Notes: generated by a model not told the origin, from the sequence alone. A stretch of DNA of 64,000 nt from Phycisphaerae bacterium (GCA_030432905.1 JAUILU010000003.1:124001-188000), one strand, 5' to 3'; numbered from the stretch's first letter, positions 27,780 to 36,917 are shown. Numbers and translations: made by a program.

Positions 27780-29057
27780 TCATTCGGTAGCGGGCCAGAA
27801 GTAGACCATCCACTGGTCTTTGGTTTCCAGTTCTGGCAGCTCGTGGATAGCCTCTACAAACTCATTGTTACCGGTTTGCAGTGCGCCGATCCTAAACAAC
27901 TGGTTGTACATGTTCAGCCGCGTCGGCTTGATCTGCTGATACGGCCATTCCTCACGCCCGATCACGAATGGCAGCGCGAACGAGATCCCATTCTCGATAC
28001 TTCTGCCGTCTTCTGTCTCGTGGCTAAAGAGATCGACTCCAACCCGTGAGCCGTAAACCGCCATGTCGGAGAGCGCTCTAAGGTTGAAGCACGTGTAGTC
28101 GAGTGCGACTGTACGGGTGAGTTCATGCGGTTGGCTGCCGTCGGGCTCGATCTGCTTCTCGATCCGGCTGAATCCCTCTTCGCACATGGTCCGGGCTACA
28201 TCTTCATGACCAGAAACGAGCGCGTATTGCGCGGCCTGTGTGTGGTACCACGTGCCGTGGTTGTTCTCGGATTGGCCCTCGGCGATTCCGAGCTCGCTGG
28301 TAAGCAGCCAGTCCAGATACTCGCCGTACCACTGGCGAGCCGCGGCATCGTCCTCCGATGTCCAAGCAGCTGAAGACTGCAGCATCCCGATCGAGTCCGC
28401 GACGAACCGGATCCTGTTTGTCTCGATAATCCCAGACTTGCGTCCCTCAGAGCGGCCCGGCACGAACTGCCCGAACTGAATGCGAGGCACCATCCTTGTC
28501 TCGGGATCGACAAACCAGGCACGCAGATACTCAGCGGCACGCTCGGCGAAACGCTCATCGCCGGTCACCATGTACCCCATCGCGAGCCCACGCACTCTAT
28601 CACCAAAGTCGCCGAGCTTGTCAGCGTCGTAGTTCGCTCGATCAGGATTGATGAGTCCGTCCTTACGGATGTAGGGCAGCCCGTCTGCCTTCTCGGGATC
28701 AGGCCACCAATAGGGACTCAGGGAGACGTAGTCGCGTGGATCTCCGCTGGGCGCGGTGTATTCGCCGCCCTCTTTCCCATCGATGATTGTCACGATCGGC
28801 AACTCGAGCATCCGCTCCGCCTCTGCAACGATGGCATCTCTGGCAACAACAAAGGTCTCGTCGCCCAAAGCCACTCGGCTTTCCGCGAGCTCAATGTCGG
28901 CAGCTGAAAACAGGTATAACTTCTCGGGCGAGGCGATCTCGGGCGGTTCGAGATCAACGCCTCCATCAACCCCAAGGTTTGCTGAGCATCCGGAGGCAAT
29001 GAACGCGTTAGCCAGGGCAGCTGTCAGTACTTTCCTGATCGATGGACGGTGTGACAT
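27780..29057 (-). CDS. Alginate-lyase-domain lipoprotein (PL5/PL38-like)
   Basis: 425 residues from the ATG at 29057 with GGAG 9 bases upstream; the 33-codon extension to 29156 lacks such a signal. The signal peptide ends in a lipobox-like ASGC at Cys24, so it is probably lipid-anchored. The (alpha/alpha)-toroid lyase domain shows SPYWWPDP, then SENNHGTWYHTQ with Asn265/Asn266/His267 and Tyr271, the catalytic Asn-His set of alginate lyase domain proteins, and a later RTVALDYTCFN that may supply Arg and Tyr. It is convergent with the PL6 lyase gene (12 bases) and divergent from the second LacI gene. Poly-uronate specificity is not resolved by sequence. Confidence 0.87.
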   Translation of the reverse strand: MSHRPSIRKVLTAALANAFIASGCSANLGVDGGVDLEPPEIASPEKLYLFSAADIELAESRVALGDETFVVARDAIVAEAERMLELPIVTIIDGKEGGEYTAPSGDPRDYVSLSPYWWPDPEKADGLPYIRKDGLINPDRANYDADKLGDFGDRVRGLAMGYMVTGDERFAERAAEYLRAWFVDPETRMVPRIQFGQFVPGRSEGRKSGIIETNRIRFVADSIGMLQSSAAWTSEDDAAARQWYGEYLDWLLTSELGIAEGQSENNHGTWYHTQAAQYALVSGHEDVARTMCEEGFSRIEKQIEPDGSQPHELTRTVALDYTCFNLRALSDMAVYGSRVGVDLFSHETEDGRSIENGISFALPFVIGREEWPYQQIKPTRLNMYNQLFRIGALQTGNNEFVEAIHELPELETKDQWMVYFWPATE

Positions 29058-29223
29058 GAGGAGTTGCTCCGGTGTCCTATAAAGGGTCAGACCCGAGAAT
29101 CGGGGCTTTTTGTTCAGCACATTCAGTATGCCTCGGACCGCCCTATTTGTCAACAACCGCCCAGTAATGGCCTATTCTAACTCTATAGAACCCAACCGAC
29201 CCGCACACATACCCTTGATTGTA

Positions 29224-29252
29224 TTGCACATTACCGCCCATTGTGTTAGGAT
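29224..29252 (+). promoter_or_regulatory. Candidate promoter of the second LacI gene
   Basis: TTGCAC (29224-29229), a 17-base spacer and TAGGAT (29247-29252) fit -35/-10 boxes. The ATG at 29259 would then lie at or next to the transcription start, giving a leaderless message; alternatively AGGA in the same element is a ribosome-binding site for a longer transcript. TGCACATT (29225-29232) also occurs in the control region of the first LacI gene (18672-18679). Confidence 0.4.
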
Positions 29253-29258
29253 CTGAAA

Positions 29259-30254
29259 ATGGCAGCATCGATCGTAGAAGTTGCTCAGGCTGCGGGGGTC
29301 TCTCACTCGACCGTCTCCCGCGTGATCAACAACAGACCCGGAGTCTCAAGCGAATCCGCACGACGAGTGCTCGAGGCCATCAAGGCACTCGGATACGAGC
29401 ACAGAGAGCGTCGCCCGGGACCCAAACCCAAGGAGCGCAGCGAGGTGGGCACGGGTAAGTTCGGCCTGGTAATGGTCGGCGAAGAGATCGACTTCCGCTC
29501 ATCGCCCGTCGCTGCAAGCGTGTTCCATGTCATTGAATCCGAACTCACCGCACGCAACTACGACCTGATCGTCTGCCGGCTCGGAGACACACACCGACTC
29601 CCGCCGACCATCGAAAACGGCGCCACCGACGGCCTGTTTCTCTACGGCAAAATCCCACCGCCAACACTCGCACGCAAGCTCCGAGTTCGACCGAGCGTCT
29701 GGCTGCTGTCTGAGCGTGCCGGAACAGGTTACTGGGGCGACCGGATCGGGCCGGATAACCAAGCCATCGGCGTAGCAGCAGCGGAGTACCTTGCGGGGCT
29801 TGGGCACAAAGACGCGGTGATGATCGAGCTCAAGGGGCTGCACATCGGTTTCGGTGAACGCGCCAGCGCGTTCAAGCAAACTGCAAATGGGCTGAACCTC
29901 AATGTCACGACGATCGTCGCGACCGAAGACGAAGTAGACGACATCGCAAATCAGATTTCAGCCGCCTCACCAACAGGTCTGTTTATCCCGCGAGACCGCC
30001 TGACCGCTCGTGTGCTCCGCGCTCTTGGCAGGATCGATCCCGACCTTGCTGAACGCGCCGATGTCGTTTCGTGCGACAACGATCCCGTTCTAGACGGACT
30101 CTCCAAACGCCCCGCGACGTTCGATATCAGACCCGACTTGATCGGCAAACGAGCAGTAGAACAGCTCCTCTGGCGTGTCGAGCACGCCACAGAAGGCACA
30201 CGATCGATCCAGACCGTCGAGCCAAGGCTCGTCCCCACGGATCACATCTCATGA
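29259..30254 (+). CDS. LacI-family transcriptional regulator (second of two paralogues)
   Basis: 331 residues. The DNA-binding head is SIVEVAQAAGVSHSTVSRVINNRPG, followed by the RPGPKPKERS linker also seen in the regulator at 18919. The sensor domain keeps GYWGDRIGPDNQAIG, FIPRDRLTARV and VVSCDNDPVLDGL, so the two are paralogues. Its TGA overlaps the ATG of the SSS symporter gene, so the two are cotranscribed; the divergent alginate-lyase lipoprotein gene shares the 201-base intergenic region. It likely senses an imported oligouronide or monomer and represses uptake and the lipoprotein lyase. Confidence 0.92.
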   Translation: MAASIVEVAQAAGVSHSTVSRVINNRPGVSSESARRVLEAIKALGYEHRERRPGPKPKERSEVGTGKFGLVMVGEEIDFRSSPVAASVFHVIESELTARNYDLIVCRLGDTHRLPPTIENGATDGLFLYGKIPPPTLARKLRVRPSVWLLSERAGTGYWGDRIGPDNQAIGVAAAEYLAGLGHKDAVMIELKGLHIGFGERASAFKQTANGLNLNVTTIVATEDEVDDIANQISAASPTGLFIPRDRLTARVLRALGRIDPDLAERADVVSCDNDPVLDGLSKRPATFDIRPDLIGKRAVEQLLWRVEHATEGTRSIQTVEPRLVPTDHIS

Positions 30255-32101
30255 TTGTGGAATACATCGTTATCGCCGGGTACCTGGCGTTTCTCGTGCT
30301 CATGGGCCTTGTGTTTCGCTCATTCAACTCGAATGTGAGCGACTACTTCAGGTCCGGCTGCAAAGCGACATGGTGGCTCGTTGGCGCCAGCGCGTTCATG
30401 GGCGTCTTCAGCGCTTGGACGTTCACCGGTGCCGCCGGGTCAGCGTTCGAATCCGGCTGGTCAATCCTCATAATCTTCCTCGGCAACGTGGTCGCGTTTG
30501 GCGTACACGCACTGATGCTCGCGCCGTGGTTCAGGCAACTCCGAGCCGTCACCGCACCAGAAGTCATCAAGAAACGCTTCGGCCCCGGCACCCAGCAGGT
30601 CTACGCGTGGCTCTATGCGGTCCTCGGCATGCTGCAGGCCGCCGTATGGCTCTGGAGTCTTTCTGTCTTTATCGCAGCTGTCTTTGACTGGAACACCGTT
30701 GCCCAATCGCTCGGCATGACCGAGGTCCAGTTCATCATCGCCGTCGTGGGACTGGTCGTGCTCACCTACTCAGTCAGCGGCGGCAGTTGGGCGGTCATGG
30801 CAACCGACGTTATCCAGAGCGTCGTGCTCATCCCATTGACAATCCTCGTTGCATTTCTCTGCATTCTCGAGATCGGTGGCATATCGAACCTCTTCTCCGG
30901 CATCAGAGACGCCGGCCTCGAAGACAAGTTTCACATCATCTCCCCACCTGGCGAGCTGCAGCCACAGGAAGACCACCCGGATTTCTGGAAATACACATGG
31001 ATCTTCGCATGGGCCACGCTGATCTACAAAGTGGTCACGTTCAGCACGATCGATGTAGCCCAAAAGTACTTCGGTGTAAAAGACGGCAAAGAGGCACGTC
31101 TCGCTGCACTCCTTGCCGGCGGGCTCATGCTGCTAGGCATGGGATTCTGGTTCGTGCCGCCGATCGTTGCCCGGCTCCTCTGGTCCGATGAAGTCCTCGC
31201 GATGGATCTCAGCAAACCAGCCGAGGGCGCATACGCGGTCGCGGGTATGAAAGTCCTGCCCACCGGGCTCGTGGGCCTCATGATCGTCAGCATGCTCAGC
31301 GCGACCATGAGTTCGATGGACAGCGGCCTGAACAAGAACGCAGCCGTCTTCACCCGAGACATCATCCCATTCTTCAAACGCCTCACCGGAACCGCCGAGT
31401 TCTCAGCCCGCGCCTCGTTCCTAATCGCTCAAGTCACTTCGTTTATTCTCGGTGTCTCGATCATCGGCATCGCCCTCTACTTCGCCAAGAGAGGCGAATC
31501 AGGCGGCGGCAAGGGCGTGTTCGAGATGATGCTGGACATCGGCGCGATGCTCTCTCTGCCGATGGCTGTACCCCTCGCGCTCGGGCTGTTCATCAAACGT
31601 GTCCCGGCTTGGTCAGCGTTCGTTTCGGTTGCTGCGGGCGTCGTTCCATCCGCGATCGCTCTGCTCGCAAGCAAGGACGTGTTCAGCGACCAGCTCGTGA
31701 ACGCACTGCCTGGGTTTCTTTCGCCGCTCTTCGACTCAAGCTGGCCCTACCACCTGAAGGTGTTCATCAACCTCGGCGTCGGCTCGCTCGCGTTCCTGGC
31801 AACCATCCCGTTCTGGGCAAAGGTCTCGCAGCAAACTCGGCAACGTACAGACGAATTCTTCGAAACGATGCACAAGCCGATCGACTTCAAAGCCGAGGTC
31901 GGCGAAGCCAACGATGGCGCACAACTCAAGGTCATCGGCTCGTTCACCGCAGCCGTGGGCATCGGCATCACCTTGCTCGTCGCGATCCCATCGCACACAT
32001 GGGCTGACCGATTGAGTGTGCTGTTCGTTGGCGGTTTCGTCGCACTCGTGGGCGGCGGGCTTGTCCTTGCGGGCAAAGCCCAAGACCGGAAAGCAAACTA
32101 A
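30251..32101 (+). CDS. Sodium:solute symporter (SSS family), likely uronate importer
   Basis: 616 residues with about 14 hydrophobic helices, typical of the SSS/LeuT fold. The first helix (EYIVIAGYLAFLVLMGL) and YFRSGCKATWWLVGASAFMG region mark the sodium-symporter start; the helix-8 region has MLSATMSSMDSGLNKNAAVFTRD, with the Ser/Thr-rich Na+-site pattern. It is coupled to the LacI gene by an ATGA overlap. No outer-membrane TonB receptor or ABC transporter is encoded nearby, so this is the best candidate for bringing uronate mono- or oligosaccharides into the cytoplasm. Substrate is inferred from context. Confidence 0.87.
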   Translation: MIVEYIVIAGYLAFLVLMGLVFRSFNSNVSDYFRSGCKATWWLVGASAFMGVFSAWTFTGAAGSAFESGWSILIIFLGNVVAFGVHALMLAPWFRQLRAVTAPEVIKKRFGPGTQQVYAWLYAVLGMLQAAVWLWSLSVFIAAVFDWNTVAQSLGMTEVQFIIAVVGLVVLTYSVSGGSWAVMATDVIQSVVLIPLTILVAFLCILEIGGISNLFSGIRDAGLEDKFHIISPPGELQPQEDHPDFWKYTWIFAWATLIYKVVTFSTIDVAQKYFGVKDGKEARLAALLAGGLMLLGMGFWFVPPIVARLLWSDEVLAMDLSKPAEGAYAVAGMKVLPTGLVGLMIVSMLSATMSSMDSGLNKNAAVFTRDIIPFFKRLTGTAEFSARASFLIAQVTSFILGVSIIGIALYFAKRGESGGGKGVFEMMLDIGAMLSLPMAVPLALGLFIKRVPAWSAFVSVAAGVVPSAIALLASKDVFSDQLVNALPGFLSPLFDSSWPYHLKVFINLGVGSLAFLATIPFWAKVSQQTRQRTDEFFETMHKPIDFKAEVGEANDGAQLKVIGSFTAAVGIGITLLVAIPSHTWADRLSVLFVGGFVALVGGGLVLAGKAQDRKAN

Positions 32102-33951
32102 GCGCTGATCTCATGAGCCTCACCCGCCCCCTTCGGGATGCGGATGCTCTCGACCAACTCCTGAACTTCCTTCGGCGGCTCCTTGGTGATGTACGAAACG
32201 AAGAACGATACAACGAAGTTTATCGCCATCCCGACAGCACCGATGCCCTCAGGGCTTATGCCAAGCAGCAGGTGCTCGCTGGAACCGCCGAGGAACTTGA
32301 AGTAGACAATGTACCCAGCGGTAAACCCGATGCCACAGATCATGCCCGCGATGACACCCTCACGGTTGGCACGCTTAACGAAGATCCCAAGGATAATCGC
32401 TGGGAAGAAACTCGACGCAGCAAGCCCGAAGGCAAACGCTACGGTCGCGGCAACATAGTCGGGCGGGTTAATCCCAAGATATCCCGCGCCGCAAACCGCG
32501 ATCGCCGCCGCGATACGCGCCGTGAGAAGCTCGTTCTTCTCGCTGATATCCGGAGTCAGCATCTTCTTAAACAGGTCATGACTAATCGCAGTCGACACAA
32601 CGAGCAGCAGCCCCGCCGCGGTCGAGAGAGCAGCCGCAAGCCCTCCAGCGGCCACAAGCCCGATCACCCAGTTTGGCAACTTGGCGATCTCAGGATTGGC
32701 GAGCACCATAATGTCCTGGTCGACGTACAACTCGTTGTCGTTGTCGGCTACGAGTGCGTTTGCAACCATGCGCTGGCCGTGCTCGCCCCGCTGCTCTTCG
32801 ACGAACGCCGGCTTGCCCACAAACGCGTCGGCGCCCTTGCCGTCTTTGCCGAGGTACTGGATCTTCCCGTCGCCGTTCTTATCAACCCACGCAAGAAGGC
32901 CTGAGTCCTCCCACTTCTTAAACCAATCCGGGATGACCTTGGGGCTTGCCAGGCCCGAGGCGTCGGCAACCTCTTGGCTGTAGTAGCTGTCGCTCACGGT
33001 ATCGAGCAGATTCACTCTGCCGAACGCACCGATCGCTGGAGCTGTTGTATAGAGGATCGCGATAAACAGCAAGGCCCAGAACGCGCTGACGCGTGCGTCA
33101 CGGACCTTCGGCACCGTGTAAAAACGGATGATCACATGAGGCAGTCCCGCGGTGCCGACCATGAGCGCCGCGGTGATGCAGAACAGATCCAGCGTACTCT
33201 TCGAGCCGTCGGTGTATCGCGCGAATCCGAGCTCTTCGTTCAGCCCATCGAGTTTATCCAGGAGTGACACCTGCTCTCCCGCCGCGATTCGGCTGCCGAT
33301 CTCACCCGCAAGGTCGCCACCGAACCCGATCTGAGGGATCGGGTTTCCAGTCAGCTGGATCGCGATGAATATCGCGGGCACCATGAACGCGAAGATGAGC
33401 ACGCAGTACTGCGCCACCTGCGTATACGTGATGCCCTTCATGCCTCCGAGCACCGCGTAGAAGAACACGATCCCCATACCGATCAGAACACCAAGCGTGA
33501 TGTCCACTTCGAGGAATCGGCTAAACACAACACCCACGCCCCGCATCTGGCCCGCGACGTAAGTGAAGCTGACAAAGATCGCGCAGATCACCGCGACAAG
33601 ACGCGCGAAGTTCGAGTAGTACCGATCGCCAACAAAGTCTGGCACGGTGAATTTGCCAAATTTCCGCAGGTAGGGCGCTAGTAGCAGCGCAAGCAAGACA
33701 TACCCCCCGGTCCAGCCCATCAGGTAGACCGAGCCGTCGTAGCCCATAAACGAGATCGCACCCGCCATCCCGAGGAACGACGCGGCACTCATCCAGTCCG
33801 CGCCGGTCGCCATGCCGTTGGCAATCGGATGCACCCCCCCGCCCGCGACATAGAAGTCAGAAGTCGAGCCGGCACGTGACCAGATCGCGATGCCGATATA
33901 CAGCGCGAAAGTCAGACCAACAATTACAAACGTCCACGCCTGTACGTCCAA
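32098..33951 (-). CDS. Sodium:solute symporter large subunit, ActP/VC2705-like
   Basis: 617 residues with ~13 membrane helices. The core matches cation/acetate symporters (YVAGGGVHPIANGMATGADWMSAASFLGM; GWTGGYVLLALLLAPYLRKFGKFTVPDFVGDRYYS read in parts). A hydrophilic loop of ~120 residues around 330-450 contains an EF-hand-like DKNGDGKIQYL sequence. The paired DUF4212 gene lies 41 bases upstream. A TTG at 33951 is the most likely start. It belongs to the two-component symporter type that imports acetate, pyruvate or other small carboxylates. Its stop overlaps that of the other SSS gene by 4 bases in convergent orientation. Confidence 0.88.
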   Translation of the reverse strand: MDVQAWTFVIVGLTFALYIGIAIWSRAGSTSDFYVAGGGVHPIANGMATGADWMSAASFLGMAGAISFMGYDGSVYLMGWTGGYVLLALLLAPYLRKFGKFTVPDFVGDRYYSNFARLVAVICAIFVSFTYVAGQMRGVGVVFSRFLEVDITLGVLIGMGIVFFYAVLGGMKGITYTQVAQYCVLIFAFMVPAIFIAIQLTGNPIPQIGFGGDLAGEIGSRIAAGEQVSLLDKLDGLNEELGFARYTDGSKSTLDLFCITAALMVGTAGLPHVIIRFYTVPKVRDARVSAFWALLFIAILYTTAPAIGAFGRVNLLDTVSDSYYSQEVADASGLASPKVIPDWFKKWEDSGLLAWVDKNGDGKIQYLGKDGKGADAFVGKPAFVEEQRGEHGQRMVANALVADNDNELYVDQDIMVLANPEIAKLPNWVIGLVAAGGLAAALSTAAGLLLVVSTAISHDLFKKMLTPDISEKNELLTARIAAAIAVCGAGYLGINPPDYVAATVAFAFGLAASSFFPAIILGIFVKRANREGVIAGMICGIGFTAGYIVYFKFLGGSSEHLLLGISPEGIGAVGMAINFVVSFFVSYITKEPPKEVQELVESIRIPKGAGEAHEISA

Positions 33952-33992
33952 GGCACCGCCCCCATGTCACACCCTCGGCGTGACTTCAGTAA

Positions 33993-34295
33993 TCAATCTT
34001 CTGAAACACCACACCGACGATCGAGTCGGTTCATGAGCCACACGTAGACAAGAATGAGAATCACAAAGGTATAGATCGAGCCCTGCTGCGCGAACCAGAA
34101 CCCGAGCTTGAAACTAGAGCCCGGCAGCTTGAACTGATTGAGCCAGTCCGCCAGCAGGATGCCAAAGCCAAAGGACACGACGAACCAAACCGCGAGCAAG
34201 AGCATGAGATACTTGATGTTTGTCTGCCAATAGCCATGCCGCAGACTCGACTCGTCGCTCGATGTGTCCGGCTGTGTCGTGTGTGGTTCGGTCAT
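33993..34295 (-). CDS. DUF4212 sodium/substrate symporter small subunit
   Basis: 100 residues with two membrane helices (YLMLLLAVWFVVSFGFGILLA and SIYTFVILILVYVWLMNRLD). The linking NQFKLPGSSFKLGFWFAQQGS sequence is the family signature (quoted in two parts: NQFKLPGSSF and GFWFAQQGS). DUF4212 proteins are obligate partners of ActP-like symporters, and the partner gene follows directly. GGGGGA lies just before the ATG. Confidence 0.93.
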   Translation of the reverse strand: MTEPHTTQPDTSSDESSLRHGYWQTNIKYLMLLLAVWFVVSFGFGILLADWLNQFKLPGSSFKLGFWFAQQGSIYTFVILILVYVWLMNRLDRRCGVSED

Positions 34296-34737
34296 AGATC
34301 CCCCTTGCTATGTAGTGGCAGTCTACTTAAACCTCTCCAACTTTGCTTGTTCAATAGCGGCAATCAACCACGCATTGCCGGTTGATCGAACTCGCTGCAA
34401 TGACCATGACGTCACCACCACACCACGCACATTCCCAGCCCATCGCGCGCAAGCTCTCAGATTTATTGTGCATGAACTGGGCCAGCGAGTTCGCTCTGAT
34501 TTGCTGACTCGCTGAACTCGCCAAGCCCGGGATGGCGTGCACCGCAAAGTCGACAACCGAGTGAAGCTCTATCGATGCAAGACACAGCCCATCTCAGACT
34601 CAGGTTGCTGATCGTGTCTCGAACGTAAATCGCGTGGCTGGTCAAGAACCGAAACCGATCCGCGCAACCGCTCCGGCAATCCAACGCGTTGGCCACCAAC
34701 GACAACGCCCGGCACCAAACGGTACCGGGCGTTTCAA
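34296..34737. other. Intergenic stretch before tRNA-Gly
   Basis: This 442-base stretch has no convincing gene. Its best coding candidate is a short minus-strand ORF at 34351-34473 described separately. Bases 34700-34737 run directly into the tRNA. No clear promoter or terminator was seen. Confidence 0.5.
34351..34473 (-). CDS. Possible small Cys-rich protein
   Basis: A 40-residue ORF from an ATG at 34473 (open to about 64 residues with a GTG). It contains WECAWCGG and, near the end, RQCVVDCRY, i.e. CxxC and CxxxC pairs that could bind zinc. No clear ribosome-binding site precedes it. It could be the remains of a longer zinc-ribbon protein or chance; evidence is thin. Confidence 0.25.
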   Translation of the reverse strand: MHNKSESLRAMGWECAWCGGDVMVIAASSINRQCVVDCRY

Positions 34738-34809
34738 AGCGGGTGATCGGATTTGAACCGACGACATTCACGTTGGCAACGTGACGCTCTACCACTGAGC
34801 TACACCCGC
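34738..34809 (-). tRNA. tRNA-Gly (anticodon GCC)
   Basis: 72 bases without an encoded CCA. The acceptor stem GCGGGTG/CACCCGC is perfect, the D arm has AGCTCAGTGG-TAGAGC, the anticodon loop TTGCCAA presents GCC inside the stem TCACG/CGTGA, and the T arm has GTTCAAATC. Discriminator base is T. Confidence 0.95.
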
Positions 34810-34919
34810 CTGTCAGCCAATGGCTGTGCGGGGCAAATGTAGCCGCCAAACCAGGCGGGGTCAAACTATTTCAAGCCCCACTCTACAGGCCAGCCCTCAA
34901 ACTCAGACCACCGGGGCAT

Positions 34920-36917
34920 TTACCGGGCCGAGACTTCCACAGAACCGGCCCCCGCCGCGTTATTCAGTGCGGTCATGACCTGCCCGGAGCTGTACGCGTT
35001 GGCGATCCACGGCCCCTCCGGCGTGCCCGGCCCGTAGACCGCAAGAGTCGGGATACCGGTCTGACCAAGTTCGTTGAGCTTCTGCCACCCCTCCGCCTTG
35101 CGCGAGGTCAGATCAACCTTGAGCGCGACCACGCCGGACGATTCCAACTGCTCGCGCACCGGGCTCACATTCAACACCGCGGCCTCTAGCGCCTTGCAGT
35201 TGAGGCACCACTCCGCAGTAAAGTCCAGCACCACAACTTTGCCGTCGTTGACCGCCGACTCGAACGCACCAGGCGAGTACTCCTGCCAGAGACCGACGTC
35301 CTTGGCAAGCACAGTCTGGTTGTACGCGACCGCGAACCCAGCCGTGGCGAGCAACACCGAAACCGCTGTGAACACGATCCGTGGCACCGGTTTCTTCGTG
35401 ATCTTGACGGTCCGGTACACGAGCCACACCGCCGCCATCGCGACGAAGATACCCGCCGCCCACCAGTGCAGCACCTTCGACAGATGCGGATACTCAGCAA
35501 CGAGCACCAACAAACCGGCGCCGATGAAGTACGCACCCGCAGCCATCAGCAGCAGCCCCATGACCTGCTTGACGAGATCACTCGCGGGCCCAGTCTTTGG
35601 AACGTGCTTCAAGAGCTGCGGGAACGCCGACAGCACCAAGTATGGCAGCGCCATCCCGACACCCATCGAGAAGAAGACAGTCCCCACGACCAGCTTCGAA
35701 CCCGAGGCGATCGCCGCGGGCAGGATCGCGCCGACAACAAAACCGAAGCAGGGCAGGCCGAGCACCGCGGTCATGATGCCGTACAGAAACGACCCGAGCG
35801 CGTTGTCGGCCTTCGGGTCCAGCATGTATGCCTTCTGGGGCAGCGAGATGTTGAACATCCCCATAAGCCCCGCGGCCATCACCATGATGACCACGCCGAT
35901 GCCGCCCGTCAGCCACCAGATGCCAAAGACCCTCGACGGGTCTGCAAAGTTCCCAACCTCGTTTACGAACAGTACAGGCAGCGCCAGCGCCGTCCAGAAC
36001 GCGACAACACCCACCGCCATCCACACGCCGAGAAACGCCGCACGCTTCCGGCTCTCGCCCGCGTGCTTGGTCAGGGTCAGAATCTTGATCGGGATCACCG
36101 GCAAAACGCAGGGTGTCAGGTTCAGCACAAACCCGCCGACCACACCCGCTAGCGCGATCGCCGCGAGAAAGCCCGGCGAACCCGGCGAGGGCAGCGAGAC
36201 CAAACCAAGGAACTTCGCGCCCGTCACAACCGTGTCATCGCCCGATGCCGCGCCCGTGCTGCCAGGGTTCTGATTCGCAGCGCCGAAGTCCGCGTTGTCA
36301 AAAACCGACGCGTCGAAGCCCTCAAAGTCTGGGTCGATAATCTGCCCGCCGGCCTCCGCAGCCACCGAGATACCCACCGTGTTCACGTTGTACTGTGGGA
36401 TGTAGCACGTTGTGTCGTCACAAGCTTGAAGCTCGACAATGACCTTGAGCTCGGCATCCCCGATCGGCGCATCGTCCGCAACGAGAAACGGCACATACAC
36501 AACGGCGCGACCTTTATAGGTCAACGCCTCAACCGAACCTGCACCCGAGCCCGTCACATCAGGAACCTTCGCCGGCTTGGGTTCGGGCCACTGGATCGGG
36601 CCCGTTGTAATGAATGCCGGCTGGTTCTCAAGCCTGACTTGTGTCCGGATCGCAAACTCCGCGATCTCGGGCGGCAGAACGTCCTGCTCTGCTGATGGCC
36701 ACGAGTGAAGCACCGGGCCGTGGTCGAGCACAACCACAAGGAACCCGCGCTGCCCTGGGACGAACGTCTCGCCCGACGCCTTCGCCGAGACCGTCACCTC
36801 GGGAATGTCATCGAAATTTGGCTGGGCCGACGCCGGCAACGCCAGCAAGAAAAGCCCGATCAGCATCATCCCGATTGTCTTCATGGTCGCTATCCGTCTG
36901 TGTGGCTGGCTGTTCAT
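34920..36917 (-). CDS. dsbD: DsbD-family thiol:disulfide interchange protein
   Basis: 665 residues; an ATG at 36884 is an alternative start. Signal peptide ~1-32. The periplasmic N-domain (~33-220) contains the paired cysteines ACDDTTCY expected of DsbD-alpha. The membrane part (~255-530) has eight or so helices with the two buried cysteines in LTPCVLPVIP and GLPCFGF. The C-terminal thioredoxin-like domain carries AEWCLNCK. It moves electrons from cytoplasmic thioredoxin to periplasmic proteins, supporting cytochrome c maturation and disulfide repair. It is divergent from fliM across 164 bases. Confidence 0.93.
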   Translation of the reverse strand: MNSQPHRRIATMKTIGMMLIGLFLLALPASAQPNFDDIPEVTVSAKASGETFVPGQRGFLVVVLDHGPVLHSWPSAEQDVLPPEIAEFAIRTQVRLENQPAFITTGPIQWPEPKPAKVPDVTGSGAGSVEALTYKGRAVVYVPFLVADDAPIGDAELKVIVELQACDDTTCYIPQYNVNTVGISVAAEAGGQIIDPDFEGFDASVFDNADFGAANQNPGSTGAASGDDTVVTGAKFLGLVSLPSPGSPGFLAAIALAGVVGGFVLNLTPCVLPVIPIKILTLTKHAGESRKRAAFLGVWMAVGVVAFWTALALPVLFVNEVGNFADPSRVFGIWWLTGGIGVVIMVMAAGLMGMFNISLPQKAYMLDPKADNALGSFLYGIMTAVLGLPCFGFVVGAILPAAIASGSKLVVGTVFFSMGVGMALPYLVLSAFPQLLKHVPKTGPASDLVKQVMGLLLMAAGAYFIGAGLLVLVAEYPHLSKVLHWWAAGIFVAMAAVWLVYRTVKITKKPVPRIVFTAVSVLLATAGFAVAYNQTVLAKDVGLWQEYSPGAFESAVNDGKVVVLDFTAEWCLNCKALEAAVLNVSPVREQLESSGVVALKVDLTSRKAEGWQKLNELGQTGIPTLAVYGPGTPEGPWIANAYSSGQVMTALNNAAGAGSVEVSAR

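Noticed and set aside
29085..29111. CCCGA-GAA-TCGGG hairpin followed by GCTTTTT as a terminator
   Set aside because: It sits just upstream of the minus-strand lyase start, oriented for the plus strand where no transcript is known to end; possible but unsupported.
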